Source: Bacillota bacterium
Lineage (GTDB): Bacteria; Bacillota; Clostridia; DSM-8532
Assembly: GCA_023410885.1 (NCBI GenBank)
Contig: JAEYPI010000243.1
Span: 1 to 26,699, forward strand
DNA: 26,699 bases
Direction of reading: 5' to 3'
The position numbers and the translations under genes are program-made. Positions 15,776-23,665 of the stretch are shown here, piece by piece; the stretch's first letter is position 1, and each line of letters begins with the position of its first letter. The notes under the pieces are model-generated. The model worked only from the letters and a program-made list of their open reading frames with translations. It did no database searches and was not told the origin of the DNA.

Positions 15776-16714
15776 ATGGAAAGTTATCTTCACGACCATA
15801 AATCAACACGTTATCTTCCGACAGAAACACTACTACCAGGATTAAAAAAGTACACGAATCTTTATGGATGGGATGATTTTTACATCGGCAAGAATCTTAT
15901 CTTTTCTCACCGTTTTACCTCATATGATGTTTCAGCCTTTCCTGAAAAGCTACATAATCATAATTTCTTTGAAATGGATATTTACGAAAGCGGGAATATT
16001 TCATATGTTGCCGGCAACCAGGAAATTTTCCCGAAAAAAGGGGATATCATTATTTTTCCTCCAGACATTTTTCACACTGCAAAGCTGTCTGAAAAAAGTC
16101 AATACGAGCGCTATGTGTTGTATTTTAGTGGGGATATCTTTAACTTTCTTGGCCATGACAGCTTACCCTTGCTGTTTAAAAGCAATCACATCAGCTGTCG
16201 AACAGTAGAGCCTGAAAAAAGATGCGAGCTTTTTTATTTGCTTGAAAAAATAGAGTATGCGGTTCAGAGAGGGCATGCAGAGTCCGGCTTACTTGCTTTC
16301 GCTTATATTTTGCAGCTCTTTAATCTGATAAGCCAACATACCCTTATTAATAAAGACAGCATTTCTGCGATACCTCAGAATATACTAAATGTTAAAACCT
16401 ATGTAGATGAGAACTTTAATATTTTGAACACAACCACAGAAATTGCAGACCACTTTTTTTATAGTAGAGAATACGTTTCTCGCATGTTTAAGCAATACTT
16501 TAACATTAATTTGTCAGAGTATCTGGTAAGCAAAAAAATTAGCTGTGCCAAACAAGTTCTTGAGGAAGGGAAAAGCGTCAACTATGCCTTTGATATTGCA
16601 GGCTATCGCAGTATGTCCTCCTTTGTCAATGCCTTTAGGACCCATACCAGCATGACACCCTCTGAGTATAAAACCCTCCGCAGGGCCAGCAAACCAAGCA
16701 GCAAAAATCATTAA
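15776..16714 (+). CDS. AraC-family transcriptional regulator
   Basis: A 312-residue regulator. The N-terminal half is a cupin-type ligand-binding domain (residues about 45-125), with KLHNHNFFEMDIY and GDIIIFPPDIFHTAKL as the two characteristic strands. The C-terminal ~100 residues hold two helix-turn-helix units: TTEIADHFFYSREYVSRMFK and FDIAGYRSMSSFVNAFRTH, ending in the canonical MTPSEYK. A strong AGGAGG lies just before the ATG. It is divergent from the six-gene operon and immediately precedes, in convergent orientation, the secreted GDPD gene. It most likely activates the operon in response to an imported sugar, polyol or glycerophosphodiester, and may limit its own expression, since the candidate sites lie in its leader. 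Confidence 0.93.
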   Translation: MESYLHDHKSTRYLPTETLLPGLKKYTNLYGWDDFYIGKNLIFSHRFTSYDVSAFPEKLHNHNFFEMDIYESGNISYVAGNQEIFPKKGDIIIFPPDIFHTAKLSEKSQYERYVLYFSGDIFNFLGHDSLPLLFKSNHISCRTVEPEKRCELFYLLEKIEYAVQRGHAESGLLAFAYILQLFNLISQHTLINKDSISAIPQNILNVKTYVDENFNILNTTTEIADHFFYSREYVSRMFKQYFNINLSEYLVSKKISCAKQVLEEGKSVNYAFDIAGYRSMSSFVNAFRTHTSMTPSEYKTLRRASKPSSKNH

Positions 16715-16753
16715 TAACCTTAGCACCGTTTTGAGAAGGACTGTCTTAAAAAA

Positions 16754-16777
16754 GGTGCATTCCCACCGGAATGCATC
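16754..16777. terminator. Hairpin after the AraC gene
   Basis: TGCATTCC at 16756-16763 pairs exactly with 16768-16775 around CACC, and the stem extends by two more pairs including one G-U. It lies 40 bases after the AraC stop. No T run follows at once, so it may support rather than replace the next terminator. Confidence 0.5.
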
Positions 16778-16793
16778 TCAAGCCTCACCCGTA

Positions 16794-16840
16794 AAAAAAG
16801 TGATTGAAATTGCCATAACGACTTTTTCAATCACTTTTTT
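16794..16840. terminator. Bidirectional terminator between convergent AraC and secreted GDPD genes
   Basis: AAAAAAGTGATTGAAA at 16794-16809 pairs exactly with 16825-16840, leaving a 15-base loop. The stem ends in A and T runs on each side, so it can stop transcription in both directions. Confidence 0.8.
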
Positions 16841-16873
16841 GTGTAGCTCCCTTGTTATGTTATCAACTTCTAT

Positions 16874-19800
16874 TTATGGGTTGGTTGCCAAGCTGCTGCC
16901 TGTTTCCACAACCAACTGTACCCCCGTCGGGAAGGTGCCCGCCAAAGTAATGGCACTATTGTCTTTAAGTGTTACCTTTGTCCAATCAGGATCAAAGGCC
17001 ATCTGTTGTCCGGTAATACCACTGACAACGAGTTCCCTTTTAGCGGTAATAACGCTTGATGCCAAGTCTACGGTATCAGGCATTTTCCCTTGGTCAGCAA
17101 GTGTGACAAGGAGGTTGGTGGTTGTACCTGTTTTACCGGAGCGGCGGCCATTGAGAGCCTCCACTTTCCCGCCTGACAGTATTACGCTTGCGGAGGTAAT
17201 CGACCCAAAATCGCCCGCGGTGTAGAGCTCACGAACAATCGCATTATCGTCCACAGTCACATTGGATTGTGAAATGGCTGTGCTTGCGCTGTTAGTCGCG
17301 CCAGACACCAATCTGCTTACCAGGGCATCGCCGCCTACGGTCACATTATATTGACCATTTACCGCATACTCTCCATTGCTTGCCGAAACAAAATCATACT
17401 GGCCGGATAAGAGCGTAATGTTAATATTTTCATTGGTTGTCTTGTAGCCATAGCCGCCGCGGATAAATATCCTGCCGCCGCTGCCGGTGCTATATGAGGG
17501 GTTGAGCAGGCTTGGCGGTGTGGTGGTATTGGTAGGAATATAGTCCACACCTAATTCCATCATTGTCTTAACCGTATCAATATCGTCACCCGCACGCAGG
17601 CAGACTTGTACATTGGCTGCATGAGCGCTATTGATAAGGCCTCTTACTAATTCTCTTGTAGATGGGTCTTGTAATTGCGCAGCAGTATAGTTAAAGGCCA
17701 TGCCGCTGTTACCCAAGGCTGACAGGGAGTTAATATAGCTTTGCGCGCTGAAGATGTGATGAACAAAGACGTCTGTCGAGGCAGCCCTAGCCTGCTGCAG
17801 GTGTGTAAAGTTAGAGCTGGAGATGATAATGTCCTCTTCATCAAAATACTGTTTTGCCTCATTGATAATGTCGGATACAGAACCGGACTTCACCTCAATA
17901 AAGGGAAGCGCGCCATATTCCTTACAAATGGCCAGGTACTCGGAGAATAAGGGAACCCTGAGCTCCGTAGAGGAATAACGATCAAGATTACTACCCGTAT
18001 CAAGCTGATACTGCCTGATCTGTGCAAGCGTCATGTTTGCGACGGACCCGCTGCCATTGGTGGTAGCGTCTATGGTCGCATCATGCATACATACCAAATA
18101 ACCATCCTGTGTGACACGGACGTCGGTTTCAATGGACCAGAAGCCTAATTGACCGGCTGCCTCAAATGAAGGAATGGAATTGGCAGGCCCAGCAGTCTGA
18201 TAACCCATATGGGCACTAAGCTTGACTTGAGCGGCCATTTCAGCTGGGAGCGTTGTCATATTCCAATTGGTATTGGTAGTTTCTACTCCCTCACCCATTA
18301 CAAGGCTATTGGCTGCATAAAAGGTTAAGTGAGTTCCTGCCGAGCCGTCGGGCAGATTAAGACGGTGTATGGTGATATCCTCAAACACGGTTGGGCCGGC
18401 GCACTGGAATCTGGTTTCAGTTGTTGCGTTGTAGCTGCCGATAGCCAGTCGAGCATTCTTAGTCAGGCGATAATCGACTCCTCCGTGAACACTGGTAAGG
18501 GTGACCTCGCCCTGATGTTGATAGGTTCCGCTAAGGTTAAAATGCTGACCGTTAAGGATGACTTCCCCGCTAAGAACTATGGTTCCCGAGCTGGAAGCAC
18601 TATTGAGAAGCTTATTGTTAGAACCACTCAGAAGCTTTGCATAAGCCTCCTCCAGGGTCTTGACGGCTGTGTCGGCAGTATAGCCTTCCCCGGAGGTTGA
18701 AACGCTTCCATCTACGTAGACAACATACTTAGATGCTTCGCAACGAGTACAAAGATCTGTTATTTCATCCCAGTTATGTCCCAAGGCAGGCACATATTGG
18801 CTTGAGAAGAGGTAATCGCAATTTGTACAGCCTTCAGCGGAGTAGCCCTGTTCAGTACAGGTGGGTTCGATATGAGTGTCATCACCCTCAACGTGGGGAT
18901 TCTGGTAGTCAACATTTCCATAATTGACAATACCGCAACCAGACCAAGAGCTGAGGCTGTCACCAGTAGCAAGTTTAACCTTGCTGCCATAATCCACTGC
19001 TAAAGAAGTGTTGGTGGGGAAATTATTAGTAAGGGTAATGGTGCTGTTGCCCATAACGCTTACCTGATTCCAATCAGAGGCCAATGCCATGCTTTGAACA
19101 AGCCCGCTCAGCACCAGCTTTTTAGTAGTAGCAGAAACGGCTGTGGCGCTTGGTGCTGTAGCTGTGTGCAAAGTCAGAGTAAAATTCGTTACAGTTCCTG
19201 TTTTATCGGCTCTGGTTGTTTGCAAACCGTTAACAGTCCCACTCTTGATGACAATTTCACTGCTGGTAATGGCGCCGATATCACCACTTGCAGTTATTGC
19301 GTTTATAGTTGCGCTGCCTTCTACTGTAATCTTGCTGATCGGAATACTGCTGGCTGCACTCTGTGTACCGGGCACAACGGTTGCAACCCAAGCGCTACCG
19401 CCTATTGTAATGTCAACATTTCCATTAACTGCGCCGTTACTGGTAGCATTGGCACCGGAGACAAACCAATAAGTTCCGCTCAGGATATCAATTTCCACAT
19501 CGCCGGTATAGGCCGCATTATAGTAACCGCCGCGTATAATAAATTTACCCTGCATGCTGGATTGTGTCGCACTTTTAGTAGTAGCTGCGCCATTGTATTG
19601 GTTAATCACACTGGCACCGATATCTAGGCTTTTAACTGTGTAAAAGACATAAGCGCTGTTAACGGTACGATTCAAGGTCAGGTTATCAACCTGTGTTGGT
19701 CCCCCCAGTTGAATGGCTTGCTCTCCGCTTAATGAGAATTGCAGCTTTGCAGTCCCTGTATAATCCTCGGATCCTAATTTACTGGTAATCAGGACCTTAC

Positions 19801-20116
19801 CCGAGTGGGTATAGCTGCGGTTTGTGTTAAAATTTGCACTAACCGTTACAGTACCGCAAATTAAAATGACACCCTGTGAATTTGCATTGTTGCGGATCTG
19901 ATTTTGATTAGCAGAAAGAAGCTTGTCATAAGCTGCGCCCAGTGTTGCTACCGCTAGCGCCTTACTAGTTCCACTATTGGAATCATTACCATTTACGCCG
20001 TCTAGATAGATCACTTGGTCAACTGTAGTAGCACCTGCTGAAAAATAATTAAGAGACAAATTGAAGAGGATGAGTGTCAGTGTTAAAAATAGAGATACTA
20101 TTTTTTTTAGGTTCAC
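16874..20116 (-). CDS. Large secreted beta-helix-like protein with an inserted GDPD domain
   Basis: A 1080-residue exported protein. It begins with GTG at 20116, 9 bases after AAAGGAGG. Residues 1-29 are a signal peptide ending near FSAGA. Residues about 35-395 form a Gly/Thr/Ser-rich repeat unit that looks like a parallel beta-helix (YLDGVNGNDSNSGT opening). A Cys-containing linker follows (Cys420, 430, 433, 456, 459; CTNC, LGHNW, CTRC). A second copy of the unit starts near 463 (VVYVDGSVSTSGEG) and is interrupted between about 612 and 880 by a GDPD domain, then resumes with FIRGGYGY, matching FIIRGGYY at 192-199 in copy one. GDPD residues present are His636, Asn646, Glu663, Asp665, His678 and Asp679, but the HRG motif is HMG, with Met637 for Arg. 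No LPXTG, SLH or dockerin is seen, so it may be released or bound by the helix. A role in cutting extracellular glycerophosphodiesters such as teichoic acid is inferred. Confidence 0.88.
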   Translation of the reverse strand: MNLKKIVSLFLTLTLILFNLSLNYFSAGATTVDQVIYLDGVNGNDSNSGTSKALAVATLGAAYDKLLSANQNQIRNNANSQGVILICGTVTVSANFNTNRSYTHSGKVLITSKLGSEDYTGTAKLQFSLSGEQAIQLGGPTQVDNLTLNRTVNSAYVFYTVKSLDIGASVINQYNGAATTKSATQSSMQGKFIIRGGYYNAAYTGDVEIDILSGTYWFVSGANATSNGAVNGNVDITIGGSAWVATVVPGTQSAASSIPISKITVEGSATINAITASGDIGAITSSEIVIKSGTVNGLQTTRADKTGTVTNFTLTLHTATAPSATAVSATTKKLVLSGLVQSMALASDWNQVSVMGNSTITLTNNFPTNTSLAVDYGSKVKLATGDSLSSWSGCGIVNYGNVDYQNPHVEGDDTHIEPTCTEQGYSAEGCTNCDYLFSSQYVPALGHNWDEITDLCTRCEASKYVVYVDGSVSTSGEGYTADTAVKTLEEAYAKLLSGSNNKLLNSASSSGTIVLSGEVILNGQHFNLSGTYQHQGEVTLTSVHGGVDYRLTKNARLAIGSYNATTETRFQCAGPTVFEDITIHRLNLPDGSAGTHLTFYAANSLVMGEGVETTNTNWNMTTLPAEMAAQVKLSAHMGYQTAGPANSIPSFEAAGQLGFWSIETDVRVTQDGYLVCMHDATIDATTNGSGSVANMTLAQIRQYQLDTGSNLDRYSSTELRVPLFSEYLAICKEYGALPFIEVKSGSVSDIINEAKQYFDEEDIIISSSNFTHLQQARAASTDVFVHHIFSAQSYINSLSALGNSGMAFNYTAAQLQDPSTRELVRGLINSAHAANVQVCLRAGDDIDTVKTMMELGVDYIPTNTTTPPSLLNPSYSTGSGGRIFIRGGYGYKTTNENINITLLSGQYDFVSASNGEYAVNGQYNVTVGGDALVSRLVSGATNSASTAISQSNVTVDDNAIVRELYTAGDFGSITSASVILSGGKVEALNGRRSGKTGTTTNLLVTLADQGKMPDTVDLASSVITAKRELVVSGITGQQMAFDPDWTKVTLKDNSAITLAGTFPTGVQLVVETGSSLATNP
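17507..18229 (-). other. GDPD domain nested inside the secreted protein
   Basis: This stretch encodes residues about 630-870, a full-length GDPD domain (~240 residues) lying between two halves of a beta-helix repeat. It aligns end to end with the cytoplasmic GDPD of the operon: both share ANSIP, IETDV, LVC.HDAT.D, DEYL/SEYLAICK, PFIE, EEDI.ISSS, HHIFS, LGNSG, VCLRAGD and DYIPTN. The Arg of the HRG motif is Met here (CAT ATG GGT on the coding strand). Confidence 0.85.
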
Positions 20117-20319
20117 GAAAAGAGTCCTCCTTTGATTTAATGATCTTATTTTAAGAGAAAGGTTTTAAAAACACTTTCTATTAATCCGAATCAAACTACT
20201 ACAAATCCTTGGAGATCCTCCCTAGACAGTCAAACTACCCATGTTCCGATCACATATTCCGCAGTTTAGCATATCCATCATAGGAAGCCTTCTATAGTCC
20301 TCGCTTCTCGTAACAAATT

Positions 20320-20348
20320 GTACTATATGGAAAATTAGAAAAAGACAA
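20320..20348 (-). promoter_or_regulatory. Weak candidate promoter for the secreted GDPD gene
   Basis: On the minus strand TTGTCT (20348-20343) and TAGTAC (20325-20320) are 17 bases apart, resembling the operon promoter (TTGATT-N17-TAGTAT). It would leave a leader of about 195 bases. It lies 2 bases beyond the TATGTGAC direct repeat. Confidence 0.35.
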
Positions 20349-20350
20349 AA

Positions 20351-20380
20351 TATGTGACCTAAAAAATACTACTCTGTGAT
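20351..20380 (+). promoter_or_regulatory. Direct repeat TATGTGAC / TCTGTGAT, 22-bp period: second candidate AraC-protein site
   Basis: TATGTGAC at 20351-20358 and TCTGTGAT at 20373-20380 have the same 22-base period and the same orientation relative to the leftward gene as the pair at 15720-15749; the second copies share TGTGATATT. Located about 235 bases before the secreted GDPD start. Confidence 0.4.
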
Positions 20381-20387
20381 ATTTAAT

Positions 20388-20421
20388 GAAAAATGGTGTA
20401 GGCGGTTACTTAACCGCCTAC
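20388..20421 (-). terminator. Terminator overlapping the end of the NdpA-family gene
   Basis: GTAGGCGGTTA at 20398-20408 pairs exactly with 20411-20421. On the minus strand the hairpin is followed after a few bases by TTTTT, giving an intrinsic terminator. The stem includes the TAG stop codon at 20418-20420. Confidence 0.75.
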
Positions 20422-21416
20422 TTACTGATGAATTTATTAATATTCTTTATAATCAATGAAGTGGTACCATCGTGATTTGTGATAAATTCGATGGTGTCCT
20501 TATTCTTGTATAATTCCATGGGAATACTCAGCTCAATCCCGTTGTCAGTCTTGATTTTTTGTTTACTTAATTTATTCTCCGTTTTCTGACTGGTGATTAT
20601 TATCTTTTCAGGCAGCCCGGCTTGTTTAATCTCACTGATATATTCATCTTTGATTTCAGGCCTTTTTTCAAAGACCATGTTGGCTACTGCTTCCACATCA
20701 ATCTCATTATCGCTCTCGATTAATTGGTGTAATACGGATTTCATCCTTGATGTTGTCTCAAAGCTGTCATCAAAGTACTTTTTACCAATTTCTGCTGTGA
20801 TATTGCTGACAATTTTCAGACTTTCTTTCTGAGAAAAGTCAGTTGAACACCCCAAAAACATTTTTGAAAAATAGTAGGTTTTCTCGCCATTAACTTCGTA
20901 GGGTTTTTCTGCTAACCTAATGGATTCATCATCTAAATTAATGATAGCCCCTTCATCATTCCTCTGACTTTCAGAGGGGAACAGCACCTTATGGGTAATG
21001 ATCTGGTTATCGACACCCTGCTCATTATAATTCACAAAATGGGTAAAGCCTTCCTTGTAATTAAATTTGATGAGTGCTAAAAACTCTTGATTTTCGATAG
21101 TAACTAACGCTATAAGAAGATCTGCATTGGGAATTGTGATATTGGCCACCATGATTTGATGTAATCTCTGCGCAATGTCGATGCTGACCTTTTGATAATC
21201 GCCATCGCCCTTTAATGATTCTATAAAATGGATGAATGGCGCGTCTTGATTAAATCTGGCTTCCTTAATACCATCATCGGTAATAATTTTCTCAACATGC
21301 TTGGCAATAAAATTTTCTATGCCCTCATTAAGCTCCAGCTCATTTTGTGAAAATATGGGTTGCGGACTGTTGTTGTCCAAAATATGTAATATCGCTTTAT
21401 TGATCTTGATCTCCAT
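20418..21416 (-). CDS. NdpA/YejK-family nucleoid-associated protein (PF04245-like)
   Basis: A 332-residue cytoplasmic protein of the 37-kDa nucleoid-associated family, recognised by its overall layout: INKAILHILDNN start, a helical FIAKHVEKI segment, NADLLIALVTIENQEFLALIKFNYKEGF split as two strands in the middle, and VNGEKTYYFSKMFLGC further on, followed by a helical SFETTSRMKSVLHQLI region. Family members bind the nucleoid in proteobacteria; in Gram-positive bacteria they are often isolated accessory genes whose role is not well defined. I choose the ATG at 21416, which follows GGAG by 6 bases; a GTG four codons earlier (21428) is also open but has a poorer site. It stands alone, closed by its own terminator, and is not linked in any visible way to the GDPD locus. 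Confidence 0.8.
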   Translation of the reverse strand: MEIKINKAILHILDNNSPQPIFSQNELELNEGIENFIAKHVEKIITDDGIKEARFNQDAPFIHFIESLKGDGDYQKVSIDIAQRLHQIMVANITIPNADLLIALVTIENQEFLALIKFNYKEGFTHFVNYNEQGVDNQIITHKVLFPSESQRNDEGAIINLDDESIRLAEKPYEVNGEKTYYFSKMFLGCSTDFSQKESLKIVSNITAEIGKKYFDDSFETTSRMKSVLHQLIESDNEIDVEAVANMVFEKRPEIKDEYISEIKQAGLPEKIIITSQKTENKLSKQKIKTDNGIELSIPMELYKNKDTIEFITNHDGTTSLIIKNINKFISK

Positions 21417-21624
21417 TTTGATCTCCACTTTTCTCTTTAGAAGTTTACCGCGTTGGCTATCCTATTCTAGCATAAAGAAGCAAAATCCAAAACCTTTTAA
21501 ATGGAGACTTAAAATGAGGGGAAAAAATCTATTTTATCTAGTCACGTCATAAGCTTTGATGTATGATCGATATTAAGGGAAGATATGATTAATAGTTAAA
21601 ATATAAATATGAGGTGGTTTATCC

Positions 21625-22698
21625 TTGTCAATTTTGGTTTATAAATGTCCACAATGCAGCGCAGCACTTGCTTTCGACGCGGAGAAGCAGAATTGGGACT
21701 GTCCTTACTGCATGGGCTCCTTTGATTTGGAGCAACTAGAGAAGATAGAGGTTGATAAAGCGGAAAAGCTTAATCATGAGCACGGCGAAGCTGATGCAGA
21801 AGAGCAAACTGACGATCCGGATTTCAAAGCAAATGCGAGGGTTTACAGTTGTCCTGATTGCGGGGCCCAGATCGTTACGGATGCCACGACGGCTGCAACC
21901 TTCTGCGTTTTTTGTCAGAACCCCACCATCATTCCCTCCCAATTATCAGGGGAATTCCGGCCGTCAAAGGTCATACCCTTTAAATTCGATAAAAATTCCG
22001 CTACAAAAGCCTTTCTGAAGTGGTGTGGCAAAAAGCCGCTGGTGCCTAAGGATTTTAAGTCCGGTCCGCAAATGGAAAAGATAACGGGTGTCTATCTGCC
22101 ATTTTGGCTCTTCAACTGTGATGTCTCCGGATCCCTCAAAGCCAACGCAAAGAGGGTAAGAAGCTGGCGCAGCGGTAATACCGAATATACCGAAACCCAG
22201 CATTTCCATTTAGTGAGAGGCGGTGAAATGTGCTTTAAAAGAATACCGTCCGATGGATCCTCCAAAATGGATGACAAAATGATGGATCTCCTTGAACCTT
22301 TTGATTATAGTGCCTTGGTCGATTTTTCCATGTCCTATCTCTCCGGGTATATCGCTGAGAAGTACGATCATGATAAAAAGGATGTATTCCCGCGAATTGA
22401 GAAGCGCATTTATGATGACACCATGAGCCAGCTTCAAAGCACAATCGGTGGATATAACTCGGTTTACGTTGAAAGCAGCAACATCAACATTGACCGTTGG
22501 GATGCAGCTTATGCATTGATGCCCGTCTGGATGCTTATTTATAAATATAAGGGCAAGGATTATCTTTTTGCTATGAATGGACAAACCGGAAAAGTAGTGG
22601 GTAAACTGCCATTAAGCTTTTTGAGAATGGCTGCCTGGTTTGCCGGTATGGCTGCGACAATCTTTGGAGTACTTTTTCTTGGAGGTATGATTTTATGA
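21625..22698 (+). CDS. Zinc-ribbon membrane-anchored protein, YdjG-like
   Basis: A 357-residue protein starting with TTG at 21625, 7 bases after GAGGTGG. It has two zinc ribbons: Cys8, 11, 26, 29 (KCPQC, DCPYC) and Cys76, 79, 94, 97 (SCPDC, FCVFC), joined by an acidic linker. A central beta-rich region follows (ITGVYLPFWLFNCDVSG). One transmembrane helix lies at the C-terminus (residues about 333-356, RMAAWFAGMAATIFG). The layout matches Bacillus subtilis YdjG, which is encoded with PspA, YdjH and the SPFH protein YdjI in a membrane-stress operon. The stop overlaps the start of the next gene by 4 bases (ATGA), so the two are translationally coupled. PspA and an SPFH protein are not in this window. 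Confidence 0.82.
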   Translation: MSILVYKCPQCSAALAFDAEKQNWDCPYCMGSFDLEQLEKIEVDKAEKLNHEHGEADAEEQTDDPDFKANARVYSCPDCGAQIVTDATTAATFCVFCQNPTIIPSQLSGEFRPSKVIPFKFDKNSATKAFLKWCGKKPLVPKDFKSGPQMEKITGVYLPFWLFNCDVSGSLKANAKRVRSWRSGNTEYTETQHFHLVRGGEMCFKRIPSDGSSKMDDKMMDLLEPFDYSALVDFSMSYLSGYIAEKYDHDKKDVFPRIEKRIYDDTMSQLQSTIGGYNSVYVESSNINIDRWDAAYALMPVWMLIYKYKGKDYLFAMNGQTGKVVGKLPLSFLRMAAWFAGMAATIFGVLFLGGMIL

Positions 22699-23546
22699 GA
22701 AAAACGGGGTTTACATGCCTTATTGTCTGCCTTCTGATATTTATTACAGTACCTTCTGCGGCCGTTATTGATACCGAGCTAAAGGTTTACGATCAGGCCC
22801 AGCTCTTCTCGGAAGAAGATGCAAGCGGTTTGAAACAACTCGCACAAGAGCTTGCGAAAAAGTGCGGCATGGACGTACTTATTGTTACTATTGAAGATTC
22901 CGAGGGCAAGAGTTCCCAAAATTTCGCAGATGATTTCTATGATAATAACGGCTTTGGTCTGGGTGATGATAAAAGCGGTTTGGTACTGCTCATAGACATG
23001 GATAACAGGGAAGTTTTTATTTCGACTTGTGGCAGCGCTATCAGAATTTTTACAGATGATGTCCTTGACGTTATTATTAATGATATCACCGACTATCTAT
23101 CCAATGGCGATTATGCCCAGGCTGCTTACACCTTTTTGGATTATGTGGACTACTATTTCGGTTTAGGAATACCTTCTGACCAATATAATTATGATACAGA
23201 GACAATGGAGAAGGATTATTACAATTACCCTGCGGAAGAGCCAAAAGGAGTGGCCAAATCACTTCAGAACTCGGCATTATTTATCGCAATTGCTATAGGC
23301 GGCAGTTTAATTATTGTAGGCTGTATGGCACTTAATAACCGGGGAATAAACACTACTAATCCAAGCACTTATTTAGAACCCGGTACCTTTAATCTTCGTG
23401 TTAATCAGGATATCTACGTTCGAACCACCATGTCTCAACGTCAAATTAATACCAACAGCGGAGGCGGTGGAAGCGGCGGAAGCCGTAGTTCCACCCATAC
23501 TAGCAGTGGCGGTTCCTCACATGGCGGCAGAGGTGGTAAGTTCTAA
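22695..23546 (+). CDS. TPM-domain membrane protein, YdjH/YgcG-like
   Basis: A 283-residue exported protein. Residues 1-23 are a signal peptide. A TPM domain covers residues about 27-155: VYDQAQLFSEEDASGLKQL start, MDVLIVTIEDSEGKS, and DDKSGLVLLIDMDNREVFIS as its usual strand pair. A transmembrane segment follows at about 195-216 (LFIAIAIGGSLIIVG), and the tail is Gly/Ser/His-rich ending GGRGGKF, as in YgcG/YdjH proteins. The start overlaps the preceding zinc-ribbon gene by 4 bases. The pair corresponds to YdjG-YdjH and probably forms a membrane complex with a role in envelope stress or in handling PspA-like proteins; this is by family analogy. Confidence 0.87.
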   Translation: MRKTGFTCLIVCLLIFITVPSAAVIDTELKVYDQAQLFSEEDASGLKQLAQELAKKCGMDVLIVTIEDSEGKSSQNFADDFYDNNGFGLGDDKSGLVLLIDMDNREVFISTCGSAIRIFTDDVLDVIINDITDYLSNGDYAQAAYTFLDYVDYYFGLGIPSDQYNYDTETMEKDYYNYPAEEPKGVAKSLQNSALFIAIAIGGSLIIVGCMALNNRGINTTNPSTYLEPGTFNLRVNQDIYVRTTMSQRQINTNSGGGGSGGSRSSTHTSSGGSSHGGRGGKF

Positions 23547-23577
23547 AAACAAAGGAGTCGGCAAAAGGGAAAACGAG

Positions 23578-23622
23578 AAGGGAGTGTTCAGCAAAGCATT
23601 AGCTTATGCTCGACACTCCCTT
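23578..23622. terminator. Terminator after the TPM-domain gene
   Basis: AAGGGAGTGT at 23578-23587 pairs exactly with 23613-23622, with an inner AGCAT/ATGCT stem (23595-23599, 23606-23610). A short TTT follows on the plus strand and a TTCTCG stretch on the minus strand. It lies between convergent genes and could serve both. Confidence 0.65.
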
Positions 23623-23665
23623 TCAACATCTTAATATCCCTATTATTAATCGTTCTACAATGACC

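Larger units (their letters stand above)
20117..20417. other. Intergenic region upstream of the secreted GDPD gene
   Basis: This 301-base gap has no credible gene. It holds the ribosome site of the secreted protein gene (complement of about 20126-20133), a lone inverted TATGTGAT half-site (20249-20256, minus orientation), a possible minus-strand promoter at 20320-20348, a direct repeat at 20351-20380, and the terminator of the NdpA-family gene at its right end. Confidence 0.6.

Noticed and set aside
19094..19627. Open frames on the plus strand inside the secreted GDPD gene
   Set aside because: The repeat-rich, Thr/Ala/Ser-rich coding strand creates long antisense frames. No start signal or family resemblance supports them.
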